The translations under genes were made by a program, and so were the position numbers. Positions 1 to 7,500 of a stretch of 14,549 bases of DNA are shown in pieces; position 1 is the stretch's first letter, and the number at the start of each line of letters is the position of its first letter. The DNA comes from Promethearchaeota archaeon (GTDB lineage Archaea; Asgardarchaeota; Lokiarchaeia; Sigynarchaeales; SOKP01), in the NCBI GenBank assembly GCA_019894875.1, contig JAGXNR010000074.1, forward strand, positions 1 through 14,549, written 5' to 3'. Below the pieces are notes generated by a model. The model was not told the origin of the DNA and did no database searches. It saw nothing but the letters and a program-made list of their open reading frames with translations.

Positions 1-869
1 TTCTTATAGCGGCTACCATAGAAAATAAAAAAGAATTACTGATTCCAGGACCAAGTTACCCACTTTATATTAGTTATACAAAATTTTTTGATGGTGTTCC
101 TATAGAATATGAACTTGACGAAAGTAACAATTGGGAACCTAATATCGATGACTTAAGAAAAAAAATTACAGATAAAACACAAGCAATTGTAATATGTTCC
201 CCGAATAACCCAACGGGTGTAATGTATAGTGAAAAAATGATAAAAAATATAATTGACATTGCAGGGGAATACGGTTTATTCATAATATCAGATGAAATAT
301 ATGATCAAATTATTTTTGAAAAAGAATTTACTTGTCCAGCTACTCTTAGTAATGATGTTCCAATTATAGGGCTTAATGGATTCTCTAAAACTCATCTTGC
401 TACAGGATGGCGACTAGGATACATGTATTATCATGATCCGGAGAATAGATTACATGATTTAAAAGAAGGTATTGCTAAAATGGCTAGAGCAAGGCTTTCA
501 GCTAGCTCTACTGCCCAATATGCGGCTATTGAAATAGTAAAGAATCCTGGAACGCATACTAAAGAGATGGTGGCTAAATTAAAAGAAAGAAGAGATTATT
601 CTTATGAGAGATTAAGGAAAATTGAAGGGATTACTTGTGTAGAAGCTAACGGAGCTTTTTATTTATTTCCTAAATTTGATTTCACTGAGTTAAAAAAGTG
701 GAAGAATGATAAGGAATTTGTCATTGATTTTCTTAAAACTACTGGAGTTTGTACCGTATACGGTTCTGGTTTTGGCCAATACGGAAATGATCATGTTAGA
801 TTTACATTTTTACCAAAAATAGAGATTTTAGAGACTGTTTATAATCTTCTTGAAGAATTCATAGGATAA
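1..869 (+). CDS. Class I/II PLP-dependent aminotransferase, 5'-truncated by window edge
   Basis: The frame is open from base 3 to the TAA at 867-869, giving 288 visible residues. Fold-type I aminotransferases are usually 370-400 aa, so about 90-100 N-terminal residues lie upstream; the internal ATG at 222 is not the real start. Visible family marks are PSYPLY near the left edge, SPNNPTG (198-218), the PLP-ring aspartate in DEIY (Asp codon 291-293), the Schiff-base lysine in GFSKTHLATGWRLGY (Lys codon 387-389) and the carboxylate-binding arginine in VRFTF (Arg codon 798-800). The pattern matches the aspartate/alanine/aromatic aminotransferase group (AAT_I), a cytosolic enzyme transferring an amino group between an amino acid and a 2-oxo acid. 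The substrate cannot be read from sequence. The next gene follows after 48 nt on the same strand. Confidence 0.93.
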   Translation, partial: LIAATIENKKELLIPGPSYPLYISYTKFFDGVPIEYELDESNNWEPNIDDLRKKITDKTQAIVICSPNNPTGVMYSEKMIKNIIDIAGEYGLFIISDEIYDQIIFEKEFTCPATLSNDVPIIGLNGFSKTHLATGWRLGYMYYHDPENRLHDLKEGIAKMARARLSASSTAQYAAIEIVKNPGTHTKEMVAKLKERRDYSYERLRKIEGITCVEANGAFYLFPKFDFTELKKWKNDKEFVIDFLKTTGVCTVYGSGFGQYGNDHVRFTFLPKIEILETVYNLLEEFIG

Positions 870-917
870 ATCTATTATTTTCTATGACATAAAACCAAAA
901 AAATAAGAGACTATTAA

Positions 918-1196
918 ATGGTACTTAAAGACGAAGCAAAAAGCCATCGGAAGGCTATCTATTTTGATTTAATATGTGGAGTAGTTTGTTCAACAACTGC
1001 TTTAATGGGTATCATATTTATTTCTATTACACAAGAAATTACTTATATGGCTGATTGGGTCATGGGTTTAACATTTTGGATATTTTATCTAATTTTTTCT
1101 TTATTTTTAATAAGCATTGGAATATATACATCATGGAAAGAAAAACATTTTGATGACCAAGCTCCAAGGAAAGATTTAAACCCACCTATTATTTAG
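918..1196 (+). CDS. Small two-helix membrane protein (copy A)
   Basis: This 92-aa protein belongs to no family I recognise. It has a charged N-terminus (residues 1-13), a hydrophobic helix at about 17-38 starting with YFDLICG, a short loop, a second helix at about 48-70 (GLTFWIFYL), and a charged tail with KEKHFD and a proline end. Both helices look membrane-spanning, with N- and C-termini predicted on the same, probably cytosolic, side. A second copy at 2477-2767 aligns without gaps from YFDLICG through KEKHFD, so this is a real conserved protein despite its size. It lies between the aminotransferase and the M29 aminopeptidase. No Shine-Dalgarno site is visible. Function unknown. Confidence 0.75.
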   Translation: MVLKDEAKSHRKAIYFDLICGVVCSTTALMGIIFISITQEITYMADWVMGLTFWIFYLIFSLFLISIGIYTSWKEKHFDDQAPRKDLNPPII

Positions 1197-1263
1197 TTAT
1201 TGTGAAAAACTTTTTTTTATAATTTAATTTGATAATTAAAACTTTTCTTAGTTAAAAAGAAAT

Positions 1264-1275
1264 TATTTATATAAA
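1264..1275 (+). promoter_or_regulatory. Archaeal TATA box of the M29 aminopeptidase gene
   Basis: ATTTATATAAAA is centred about 25 nt before the ATG at 1295. That is the TATA-to-start spacing expected if transcription begins at or next to the start codon (leaderless mRNA). It indicates that the aminopeptidase has its own promoter and does not depend on the upstream gene. Confidence 0.55.
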
Positions 1276-1294
1276 AATCAGATTAGAAAGAATC

Positions 1295-2404
1295 ATGATC
1301 AATTTATTTTATGAGAAACTTGCAAGATTAGTTGTTCAGTATTCGATAAAAGTAAAGAAGGGAGATAGAGTATTTATTAATGGCCCAGCTTTCGCTAAAG
1401 AACTTTTCCAAGCACTTTATGTTGAGATTATAAAATCTGGAGGGCATCCTTTAATTCTTCCTCGAATTGAAGGAATTGAGGAACTAAAATATAAATATGC
1501 TTCTGATGATCAATTAATGTATGTTGATCCTATTCAAAAATTAATTCTTAAAGAATTTGATGGGTATATAATAATAGATGCAAATTATAATACTCGTAAA
1601 TTAAGTTTAATCGATCCCGAGAAGATAGCAATAGCAAAAGGATCCCCAGATCAAAGGGAGATTTGGGATATTTTAGGTAATAGGTTAGGTAAAAGTGATT
1701 TTTCTTATCTTATTATACCATTTCCATGCAATTCTTTAGCTCAAGAGGCAAATATGGACTTGATCTCCTATTTTGAGTTTATGGAAAGAGCTTTGTTATT
1801 ACATAAGGATGATCCCGTTAAGGAATGGTCAGAAATCGATAAAAAACAACAAATTTTATGTGAGTTTTTAAACTTAGTTGAAAAAATTCAAATAATTGGT
1901 GAAGATACAGATCTATTACTTTCAGTTAAAGGAAGAAAATGGATTAATTGTTCTGGAAGAATTAATTTACCTGATGGGGAGATTTGCACAACACCAATAG
2001 AAGATTCTGCTAATGGGAATATCAGATTTACATATCCAGGAATATATCAAGGGAAAGAAATTGAGAATATATCTTTAGAGTTTAGAGATGGAAAAGTTAT
2101 AAAGGCTACAGCAGAAAAAGGAGAGAAGTTATTAAATGAAATATTAAAAATTGAAAATGCTAATAAACTTGGAGAATTTGCTATTGGGAATAATTTCGGG
2201 ATAACTCAATTTTCAAAAAGTATATTGTTTGATGAAAAATTGGGAGGAACTATACATCTTGCTTTAGGGATGGGCATTCAAATGACGGGTTCTATGCTTG
2301 AAAGTGCTATACATTGGGATATTATAAAAGATATGAATCAATCTGGATCAAAAATTCTTGCAGATGATGAAGTTATTTATCAGGAGGGTAATTGGATAAT
2401 TTAA
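1295..2404 (+). CDS. M29-family aminopeptidase (AmpS/AmpT/PepS type)
   Basis: This is a 369-aa cytosolic metallo-aminopeptidase of peptidase family M29, near the usual length of 365-415 aa, which removes N-terminal residues from peptides using a two-metal centre. The expected metal ligands are present and in order: Glu229 (LPDGEI), Glu294 (LGEFAIG), His321 (GTIHLALG), His340 and Asp342 (SAIHWDI). One oddity: His321+7, the position of the conserved catalytic Tyr in characterised members (His345/Tyr352 in Thermus AmpT, His348/Tyr355 in S. aureus AmpS), is Ile328 here (GMGIQMTG rather than the usual GxxYPxxGG). The metal site looks intact but catalysis may be altered. A TATA box about 25 nt upstream supports the start. 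The gene is flanked on both sides by copies of the same small membrane protein. Confidence 0.9.
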   Translation: MINLFYEKLARLVVQYSIKVKKGDRVFINGPAFAKELFQALYVEIIKSGGHPLILPRIEGIEELKYKYASDDQLMYVDPIQKLILKEFDGYIIIDANYNTRKLSLIDPEKIAIAKGSPDQREIWDILGNRLGKSDFSYLIIPFPCNSLAQEANMDLISYFEFMERALLLHKDDPVKEWSEIDKKQQILCEFLNLVEKIQIIGEDTDLLLSVKGRKWINCSGRINLPDGEICTTPIEDSANGNIRFTYPGIYQGKEIENISLEFRDGKVIKATAEKGEKLLNEILKIENANKLGEFAIGNNFGITQFSKSILFDEKLGGTIHLALGMGIQMTGSMLESAIHWDIIKDMNQSGSKILADDEVIYQEGNWII

Positions 2405-2420
2405 CAAATTAAAATATCTC

Positions 2421-2439
2421 TAGATCATCCTAAGATCTA
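2421..2439 (+). terminator. Short hairpin after the M29 gene
   Basis: TAGATC (2421-2426) and GATCTA (2434-2439) form a perfect 6-bp stem with a 7-nt loop, 17 nt after the M29 stop codon. It may mark the mRNA 3' end. Archaeal termination usually depends on T-runs rather than hairpins and no T-run follows, so this is only a possible processing or termination signal. Confidence 0.25.
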
Positions 2440-2476
2440 TTAGACATTATTGTAGAAAAGAGACAATATATATAGG

Positions 2477-2767
2477 ATGGCATTAGCAAAGGGCGAAAAA
2501 AGAGCAAAGAAAGAAAGACAACAACTCTATTTTGATTTAATCTGTGGGATCATATCTTCAACACTTGCCATAACAGGTATAATATATGTTGGATTAACTC
2601 AAAGAATTAGCAATTATATTAATTATATAACCGGTCTTTCATTTTGGATTTTTTACCTATGTTTTTAAACTTTTATGATCGCTTTGGGTATATATTTATG
2701 CCACAAAGAGAAGCATTTTGATAGGATGAAGTCGAAGAAAGATATCAGAGCACCTTTAGTATCATAA
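2477..2767 (+). pseudogene. Small two-helix membrane protein (copy B), split by an in-frame TAA
   Basis: The first 63 codons match copy A at 918-1196: YFDLICG, GIIY, GLSFWIFYL and F are shared without gaps. TAA then occurs at 2666-2668, inside the second transmembrane helix. The same frame continues for 32 more sense codons to a TAA at 2765-2767 and encodes TFMIALGIY, KEKHFD, KKDI and AP, matching the rest of copy A (SLFLISIGIY, KEKHFD, RKDL, PP) in register. The stop aligns with a serine codon of copy A, so one substitution such as TCA to TAA explains it. Total length would be 96 codons against 92. Good preservation downstream means the lesion is recent, the stop is read through, or the base is a sequencing error. 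As written, the product lacks half its second helix and its charged tail. Confidence 0.75.
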
Positions 2768-2855
2768 AATCATAATTCAACATAATAAGAACATGGAAAT
2801 TGCAATATAAGCTTAATTTCAAAAAGTTTATGCTATAATTTAATTACTGTAAGGC

Positions 2856-2868
2856 AAAGTTTTATATA
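2856..2868 (+). promoter_or_regulatory. TATA-like promoter upstream of the candidate ncRNA
   Basis: AAAGTTTTATATA has the form of a purine-rich BRE followed by a TATA box, like promoters of stable RNA genes in archaea. Initiation would be expected near 2885-2895, about 30-40 nt before the first helix of the structured segment at 2923. There is no protein-coding start downstream on this strand, so this promoter most likely serves an RNA. Confidence 0.45.
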
Positions 2869-2922
2869 CACTAATGTCTTATAATTTTTCTGGAGTACTG
2901 AAATATCATTTCCTATAACTTT

Positions 2923-3064
2923 GGGGTGATATATAGATTTAAACGTATAGTCACTGTACTAAGCAGGATAATAATTCGTTAGCCTTAAAAGAAGTACAAG
3001 TGATACACGAGACAGGAAAACACCTGGTACCCAAAAAAAAATTATAAAGATCTATATTCACCCC
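2923..3064 (+). ncRNA. Candidate structured non-coding RNA (about 142 nt core)
   Basis: This gene-free segment folds on itself. P1 pairs 2923-2940 with 3048-3064: 17 pairs with one bulged T at 2930, beginning with four G-C pairs. P2 pairs 2944-2960 with 2993-3009: 15 pairs with a bulged G2950, a bulged A2998 and one A-C mismatch. P2 is capped by a smaller hairpin, 2965-2972 with 2978-2985, around the loop AATTC. P3 is a short hairpin, 3013-3016 with 3023-3026. A run of nine A residues (3033-3041) joins P3 to P1. A TATA-like promoter lies about 60 nt upstream. It lacks the conserved sequences of tRNA, 5S rRNA, SRP RNA or RNase P RNA, and I recognise no riboswitch core. The neighbour downstream is on the opposite strand, so a cis riboswitch is unlikely. 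An alternative is a small non-autonomous mobile element with imperfect terminal inverted repeats, but no target duplication is visible at the ends. Confidence 0.5.
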
Positions 3065-3099
3065 TCCTTTATAAGTTTTAATTTCATAATGTGCAGATT

Positions 3100-3747
3100 T
3101 TATTTAAGAATCTTCCCCGTTTCTAAATACCACATGAAAAGATCAAGTTCACCTAGGTTAAGACTTAATTCTTCAGCAATTTTACTTAATTTTTCTTCTA
3201 TTTCTAAATACATCTTTCTAGTTAACGTTTTTGGTTTAGTTATTATATTATATTTAGTGAGAAGATCTATGATGTGAAAATCAACAATCGCATATCCTGT
3301 ATATCCAATATTCCTTAAAAAATGACTGGCTTCTTTATATCCGATACCTTTAATGTTTTTCACAATCCATTCTCTGAGTTCTTTTAAATTAGTATTAGTA
3401 CTAAGGTTCTTTTTTAACTCTTCTTTATGATCTCTTGCTTTTACTATATATTCTGCTCTGATGTTAGGAAAGCGATAACCAAATTTTTTTAATTTTTCAG
3501 CTAATCCTTTTTGGTCTAAATTTTTAAACCCATTCCCGATTTTTGCTTGCACTTCTATACATTTCTCCGCGCTACAGTTTGCTGTCATAATACAAAAACA
3601 AAGTTCTCCAAAAATAGTATCCAGAGATTCTTCCCGGATTTCACTAAACTCCCTAATCCTATTTTGAATCAAATGATTAACTTTACTTTTTTTAAGATTG
3701 TTAATACAATATCTCAAATCTTGCATCTTTTCTAGGGAATTAAACAT
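3100..3747 (-). CDS. ogg: 8-oxoguanine DNA glycosylase / AP lyase (archaeal Ogg2 type)
   Basis: This 215-aa protein has the HhH-GPD fold and the compact length (about 200-215 aa) of archaeal Ogg2. It excises 8-oxoguanine from DNA and nicks the abasic site through a lysine Schiff base. The helix-hairpin-helix reads NIKGIGYKEASHFLRN (residues 131-146) with catalytic Lys138, followed by the essential aspartate Asp156 in AIVDFHII. FGYRFPNIRAEYIVKAR (89-105) and the C-terminal block LDLFMWYLETGKILK (201-215) are hallmarks of this subfamily; the terminal lysine is the residue reported to contact the 8-oxoG base in the Methanocaldococcus enzyme. The ATG at 3747 gives the family-typical length; Met8 is a less likely start. 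The gene stands alone between two gene-free stretches. Confidence 0.92.
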   Translation of the reverse strand: MFNSLEKMQDLRYCINNLKKSKVNHLIQNRIREFSEIREESLDTIFGELCFCIMTANCSAEKCIEVQAKIGNGFKNLDQKGLAEKLKKFGYRFPNIRAEYIVKARDHKEELKKNLSTNTNLKELREWIVKNIKGIGYKEASHFLRNIGYTGYAIVDFHIIDLLTKYNIITKPKTLTRKMYLEIEEKLSKIAEELSLNLGELDLFMWYLETGKILK

Positions 3748-4047
3748 AATTTTTATTTAGTATCCTTAAATAAAATAAGTCTAATTCTACTTCTTTCTAA
3801 CGATTATGATATTTAGATATCACATTGAAAAATATAAACGCTTGAGAATCTATTAGGTAAACATGGGAAAATTTTTACACACAAATTATTTGCTATAAAC
3901 TTATTGCTTTAATTGAACAATAAGCATAGTTAAATTAGTTTAGAATAAAATTGTGCGGATTATCATCACACAAAATTGTTAAAATAAAGTGACTTAAAAA
4001 TATATTTTATTATTAAATAAATAGAACCAAATTATCAGTATAAAAAG
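3748..4047. other. 300-bp gene-free stretch
   Basis: No open frame worth calling is present on either strand. The left end must contain the promoter of the - strand glycosylase. The right end contains AT-rich TATA-like sequence (around 4008-4022) about 30 nt before the 104-aa gene. CTTATTG (3900-3906) and CAATAAG (3918-3924) form a 7-bp stem with an 11-nt loop. TTGTG (3951-3955) and CACAA (3969-3973) form a weaker one. I see no tRNA, repeat array or insertion sequence. Confidence 0.5.
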
Positions 4048-4362
4048 ATGAAAATTTGCAAAGATAACGATGATTTTGAGCTTGATTGTTATTTACAAAT
4101 ACTTGATTATTTTCAAAAAGACAAAGCAAATAAAGAAATTACTGAAATTTGGAAAAACCAGTCCTTCATAGAACTTATGAGATTGTTAGAACAGAAAACG
4201 AATAAGGACTTGGTGAAAAATGCGATTATTTTAATATTAATCTTATTTGAAGATATCCCTCCTGATATTTATAACAACCGTGGAGTTGATATTAATCGGA
4301 TTTCTATTGAAGAAAGAAAATCTCTAATTGCCGGTTTAGAAGAAGAATTTCTACCTAATTAA
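4048..4362 (+). CDS. Hypothetical helical protein, 104 aa
   Basis: I do not recognise this protein. It is acidic and almost entirely helical in appearance, with amphipathic segments at residues 10-24 (FELDCYLQILDYFQK), 38-50 and 56-70 (KNAIILILILFED). These could pack as HEAT/ARM-like helices or a helical bundle. The Leu/Ile-rich run at 60-68 is too short and too flanked by charge to be a convincing membrane helix. There is no signal peptide and no cysteine pair suggesting a metal site. Its last codons and stop lie inside a 13-bp inverted repeat. It precedes the large surface protein by 161 nt on the same strand; whether the two are functionally linked is unknown. Confidence 0.6.
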   Translation: MKICKDNDDFELDCYLQILDYFQKDKANKEITEIWKNQSFIELMRLLEQKTNKDLVKNAIILILILFEDIPPDIYNNRGVDINRISIEERKSLIAGLEEEFLPN

Positions 4363-4397
4363 GTTTCTTTGCACTTTTTTAAATTTAGGTAGAAATT
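4346..4397 (+). terminator. 13-bp perfect inverted repeat spanning the stop codon
   Basis: AATTTCTACCTAA (4346-4358) is exactly complementary to TTAGGTAGAAATT (4385-4397), with a 26-nt loop that holds the TAA (4360-4362) and a T-rich run (4375-4380). The left arm is inside the coding sequence. It may be a 3'-end processing or stability hairpin, or a protein-binding site. A second inverted repeat follows: AAGGATT (4411-4417) with AATCCTT (4436-4442). Confidence 0.45.
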
Positions 4398-4523
4398 TTA
4401 AAATTTACTTAAGGATTAGATGAAGCAGACATATAAATCCTTTAAACAATCATTTAAATTTATGAAATTTCATTTTTATTACATTAGAATATAGGTTAAC
4501 TTCTTAAATTAAAGGGGATATAA

Positions 4524-7500
4524 ATGACCCATATTAGAAAGGGTTCTGAAATAAAGAAGAAAGTAAGTCATCTGACTATTATTATATTGATGTTATTTCT
4601 AATGATTTTCATTAGTTCAAATTTAATAACTACTAACTTAAATAGAAATGATTCTATTAAGAGTGAGACTACTATTGATAACAACCCACAAATAGCTAAT
4701 GGTGAATCAATTTTATTCCATGGAACCGAAGCTCCATTAAATATAAATGATACAGGGAATCTATATGAGATGAACCAAGAAATTTTAGTTTCAAATCAAG
4801 AAGAATTAAACTTATCCTATTATTTAGATGATGTACATGATTGGGAAGTATCCAAAATTGCAACATCTATTATAAATATTCAAGATACGAGAAATTGGGT
4901 AAATAATAGTGGACTAATTCCACCTACTATATTTCGACAATATCAAAATTTCAATAGTAGTCCTAATTATTTAGGAAATGAAGATTGGGACACGAAAGCT
5001 AGTATTATATATGAGCCAAATGCCAATTATATGCGAGCTCATTTTCAAACCGTGGACTTTGAATTAAATTGGGATTATATTTATGTTTATAACGATAGTT
5101 ATAGTATTTTTTGGGTTGAAACTGGTTATTGGAGTGATCTATATACACCATGGATTCTAGGAAATACCATAAATATCGGATATCAATCTGATAGTATAAT
5201 TGAATATGATGGCTATGTTATTGATTATTATGAATTTATAAATGATAGTTCTAATTATGATTCTAATTTTTATTCTTGGGGTGTTAATAGTTTAGGAGAT
5301 GGGGGCGGAGGAAAAAATACTCATGGAATAGGCACACAAGGAAATAAAACAGCCATGTATACCGGGTTATATGGCACTTATGTTTCAAGCGAAGAATTTA
5401 TATACACCGAAGGCACTTTTACTGAATTCTATCAAAATATCAGCATCCCCCGAGGTCAAGTCATTGATGCATACCTGCAATTCGAGTATAACGCAGAATT
5501 TGGCATAGATACTAATGATAATAATATATATGTAAAGATTAATAATCAAAAAATTTATTCTAAAGGAATGAAAGATATTGTTGACTCCGGTAAAAATATT
5601 TGGCGTGGATCCGGGAAAATTACTATGGATTTATGGACAAATAGTTCAAATATTTTTAACCCTTCATTAAACAATCAAAATTTAAACATTTCAATTGGTT
5701 TGTATTGTGGAGGTGGTTATACTTATACAAATTTTAACGATGGACTTTTAAATGTAGTCTGGTTTGATAATATCTCGTTAGTAGTTTCAACCATCGCCAA
5801 TTCTAGTCAAGATGGAATTAATTTAACTTTAAACAGTTTTAATCTAAATGAAGAAAATGAATGGGGTAAAGCTTATTTAAATATAACAGATAATTGGGTA
5901 GTAAATCCAATTTTACTCACTGTAAATACAACCTCACCTTCTTTAAATTTTGAGTTAAACACTACCTTATACGGTTCAAAAATAAGTACTTCAAAAGTAA
6001 ATCAACAGAACGATGACGGTATCTCATACACAATTTTAAACAATCAAACCATTTATTGGGAATTTTATCATAATTTTTATATGCCATCTCAATATTCTGA
6101 CTTTGAATTTATCATAGATAAACCAACAAACTGGGATTTGCTATATAGCTTAGATCCCACCTTACTATCAATCCCATTTGAAGGGGGTGAAGTTGGAGAG
6201 AATTTTATAAAAATAAATAAAGAATTTGCTCTTTTTCCAGGATGGTGGACATTTGTAGCAACATCCCCTAATTACCTTGAGATAAATAATACGAAAATGC
6301 TTAAACAAGGTCAATGGGCGGGGTCTTCATTTATTACAGGAGAATCTACTCGAATCAAGACACAAATTAACCACAGTAATGAAGTTCCTCCCAATCTAAC
6401 TCTAACAACAGCAAATCTAACAATATATGATCCTTCTGGATCCCTCTGGTATCAAGAAAGTACCAATCCCCTTGCAAACGGAACAGTTTTGTTTTCAGAA
6501 TTTGGTTTCTCGGCCTTAAATTCAACAGGGGGTCAATATAATTTCACAATTTTTTGGAGTAATGGAACATCACTTGGGGGGATAGAATCCAATTTTATTT
6601 TGAACCATTTGAGCTCACTAGCTCTACTAAAACCAAATGATGCACAATTAGATTTAAGAACTGAAGGTTTTGTGGGAGATATAATCCCCATTAGAGTATT
6701 CTTAACAGACGCAGAAAATAATCTAACAATTTCCAACTCAAACTTGTCATATAATTGGACTGATGGAACAAGATATTTCACAGAATCCGCTCTAGGGATT
6801 TATGAAACGGTAATAGACACAGCTGATTTGCTGACTCGTGGTTTACATAAAATCTTTATTGAATCATCAAAAATAGGCTTTTTTAAAAGCAATATTACAC
6901 TTGAGATTAATCTGGGGGAAGTGACCAATTTACAAGTTCTTGAATCAGAATATAATATTGAACTTCACGCCAATAGCACAATTAGGTTTAAATTTTCTGA
7001 TTTTGATGGTGATGGAATAGATGGGGCAACAGTTAATATAGGTATAAGCAATGAATCTTTATACTCAATACAAAATCCAGGAAATGGGACATATAATATA
7101 GAATTTAGTACTTTATTTATTGATAATGTAGGTATTCATCAAATCAATATTAATTTTTCAGCAATCAGCTATGAATCTCAATATTATATTTATCAATTTC
7201 AAATAATAAAGCAATCGGTAAATTTATCAGTATACATAAACTCTAAACCAATCAATGAGAATTCTTTGGAGGAAGCTAATTTTAATGATGAACTTAACAT
7301 ATCAGTGCAAGCAATCTCGAATATTGACAATGAATATTTATCTGGAGCGATAAATTGCATAGGTAGTTCTTACCAAGATAATTTAACTGAATATGGAAAC
7401 TTTTGGTTTAATACCACTATTATTTGTTCACCTGACAACTTTTCTTTTGGAATTAACTTTATTTATCTGCAATTTGAAAATCCCAATTATAGAACCACAA

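Noticed and set aside
74..283. 69-aa - strand frame opposite the aminotransferase
   Set aside because: It covers the conserved PSYPLY and SPNNPTG blocks of the aminotransferase; antisense shadow.
3089..3735. Two 62-aa + strand frames (3089-3277 and 3547-3735)
   Set aside because: Both lie inside the clearly real Ogg2 gene on the opposite strand and show no protein-like features of their own.
5295..5321. GDGGGGKNT in the surface protein, resembling a Walker A P-loop
   Set aside because: The residue after Lys is Asn rather than Ser/Thr, it is in the predicted ectodomain, and no Walker B or other NTPase motif follows.
6533..6781. 82-aa - strand frame inside the surface protein gene
   Set aside because: Antisense to a well-supported coding region with a continuous 1384-codon frame; no start signal and no recognisable motif.
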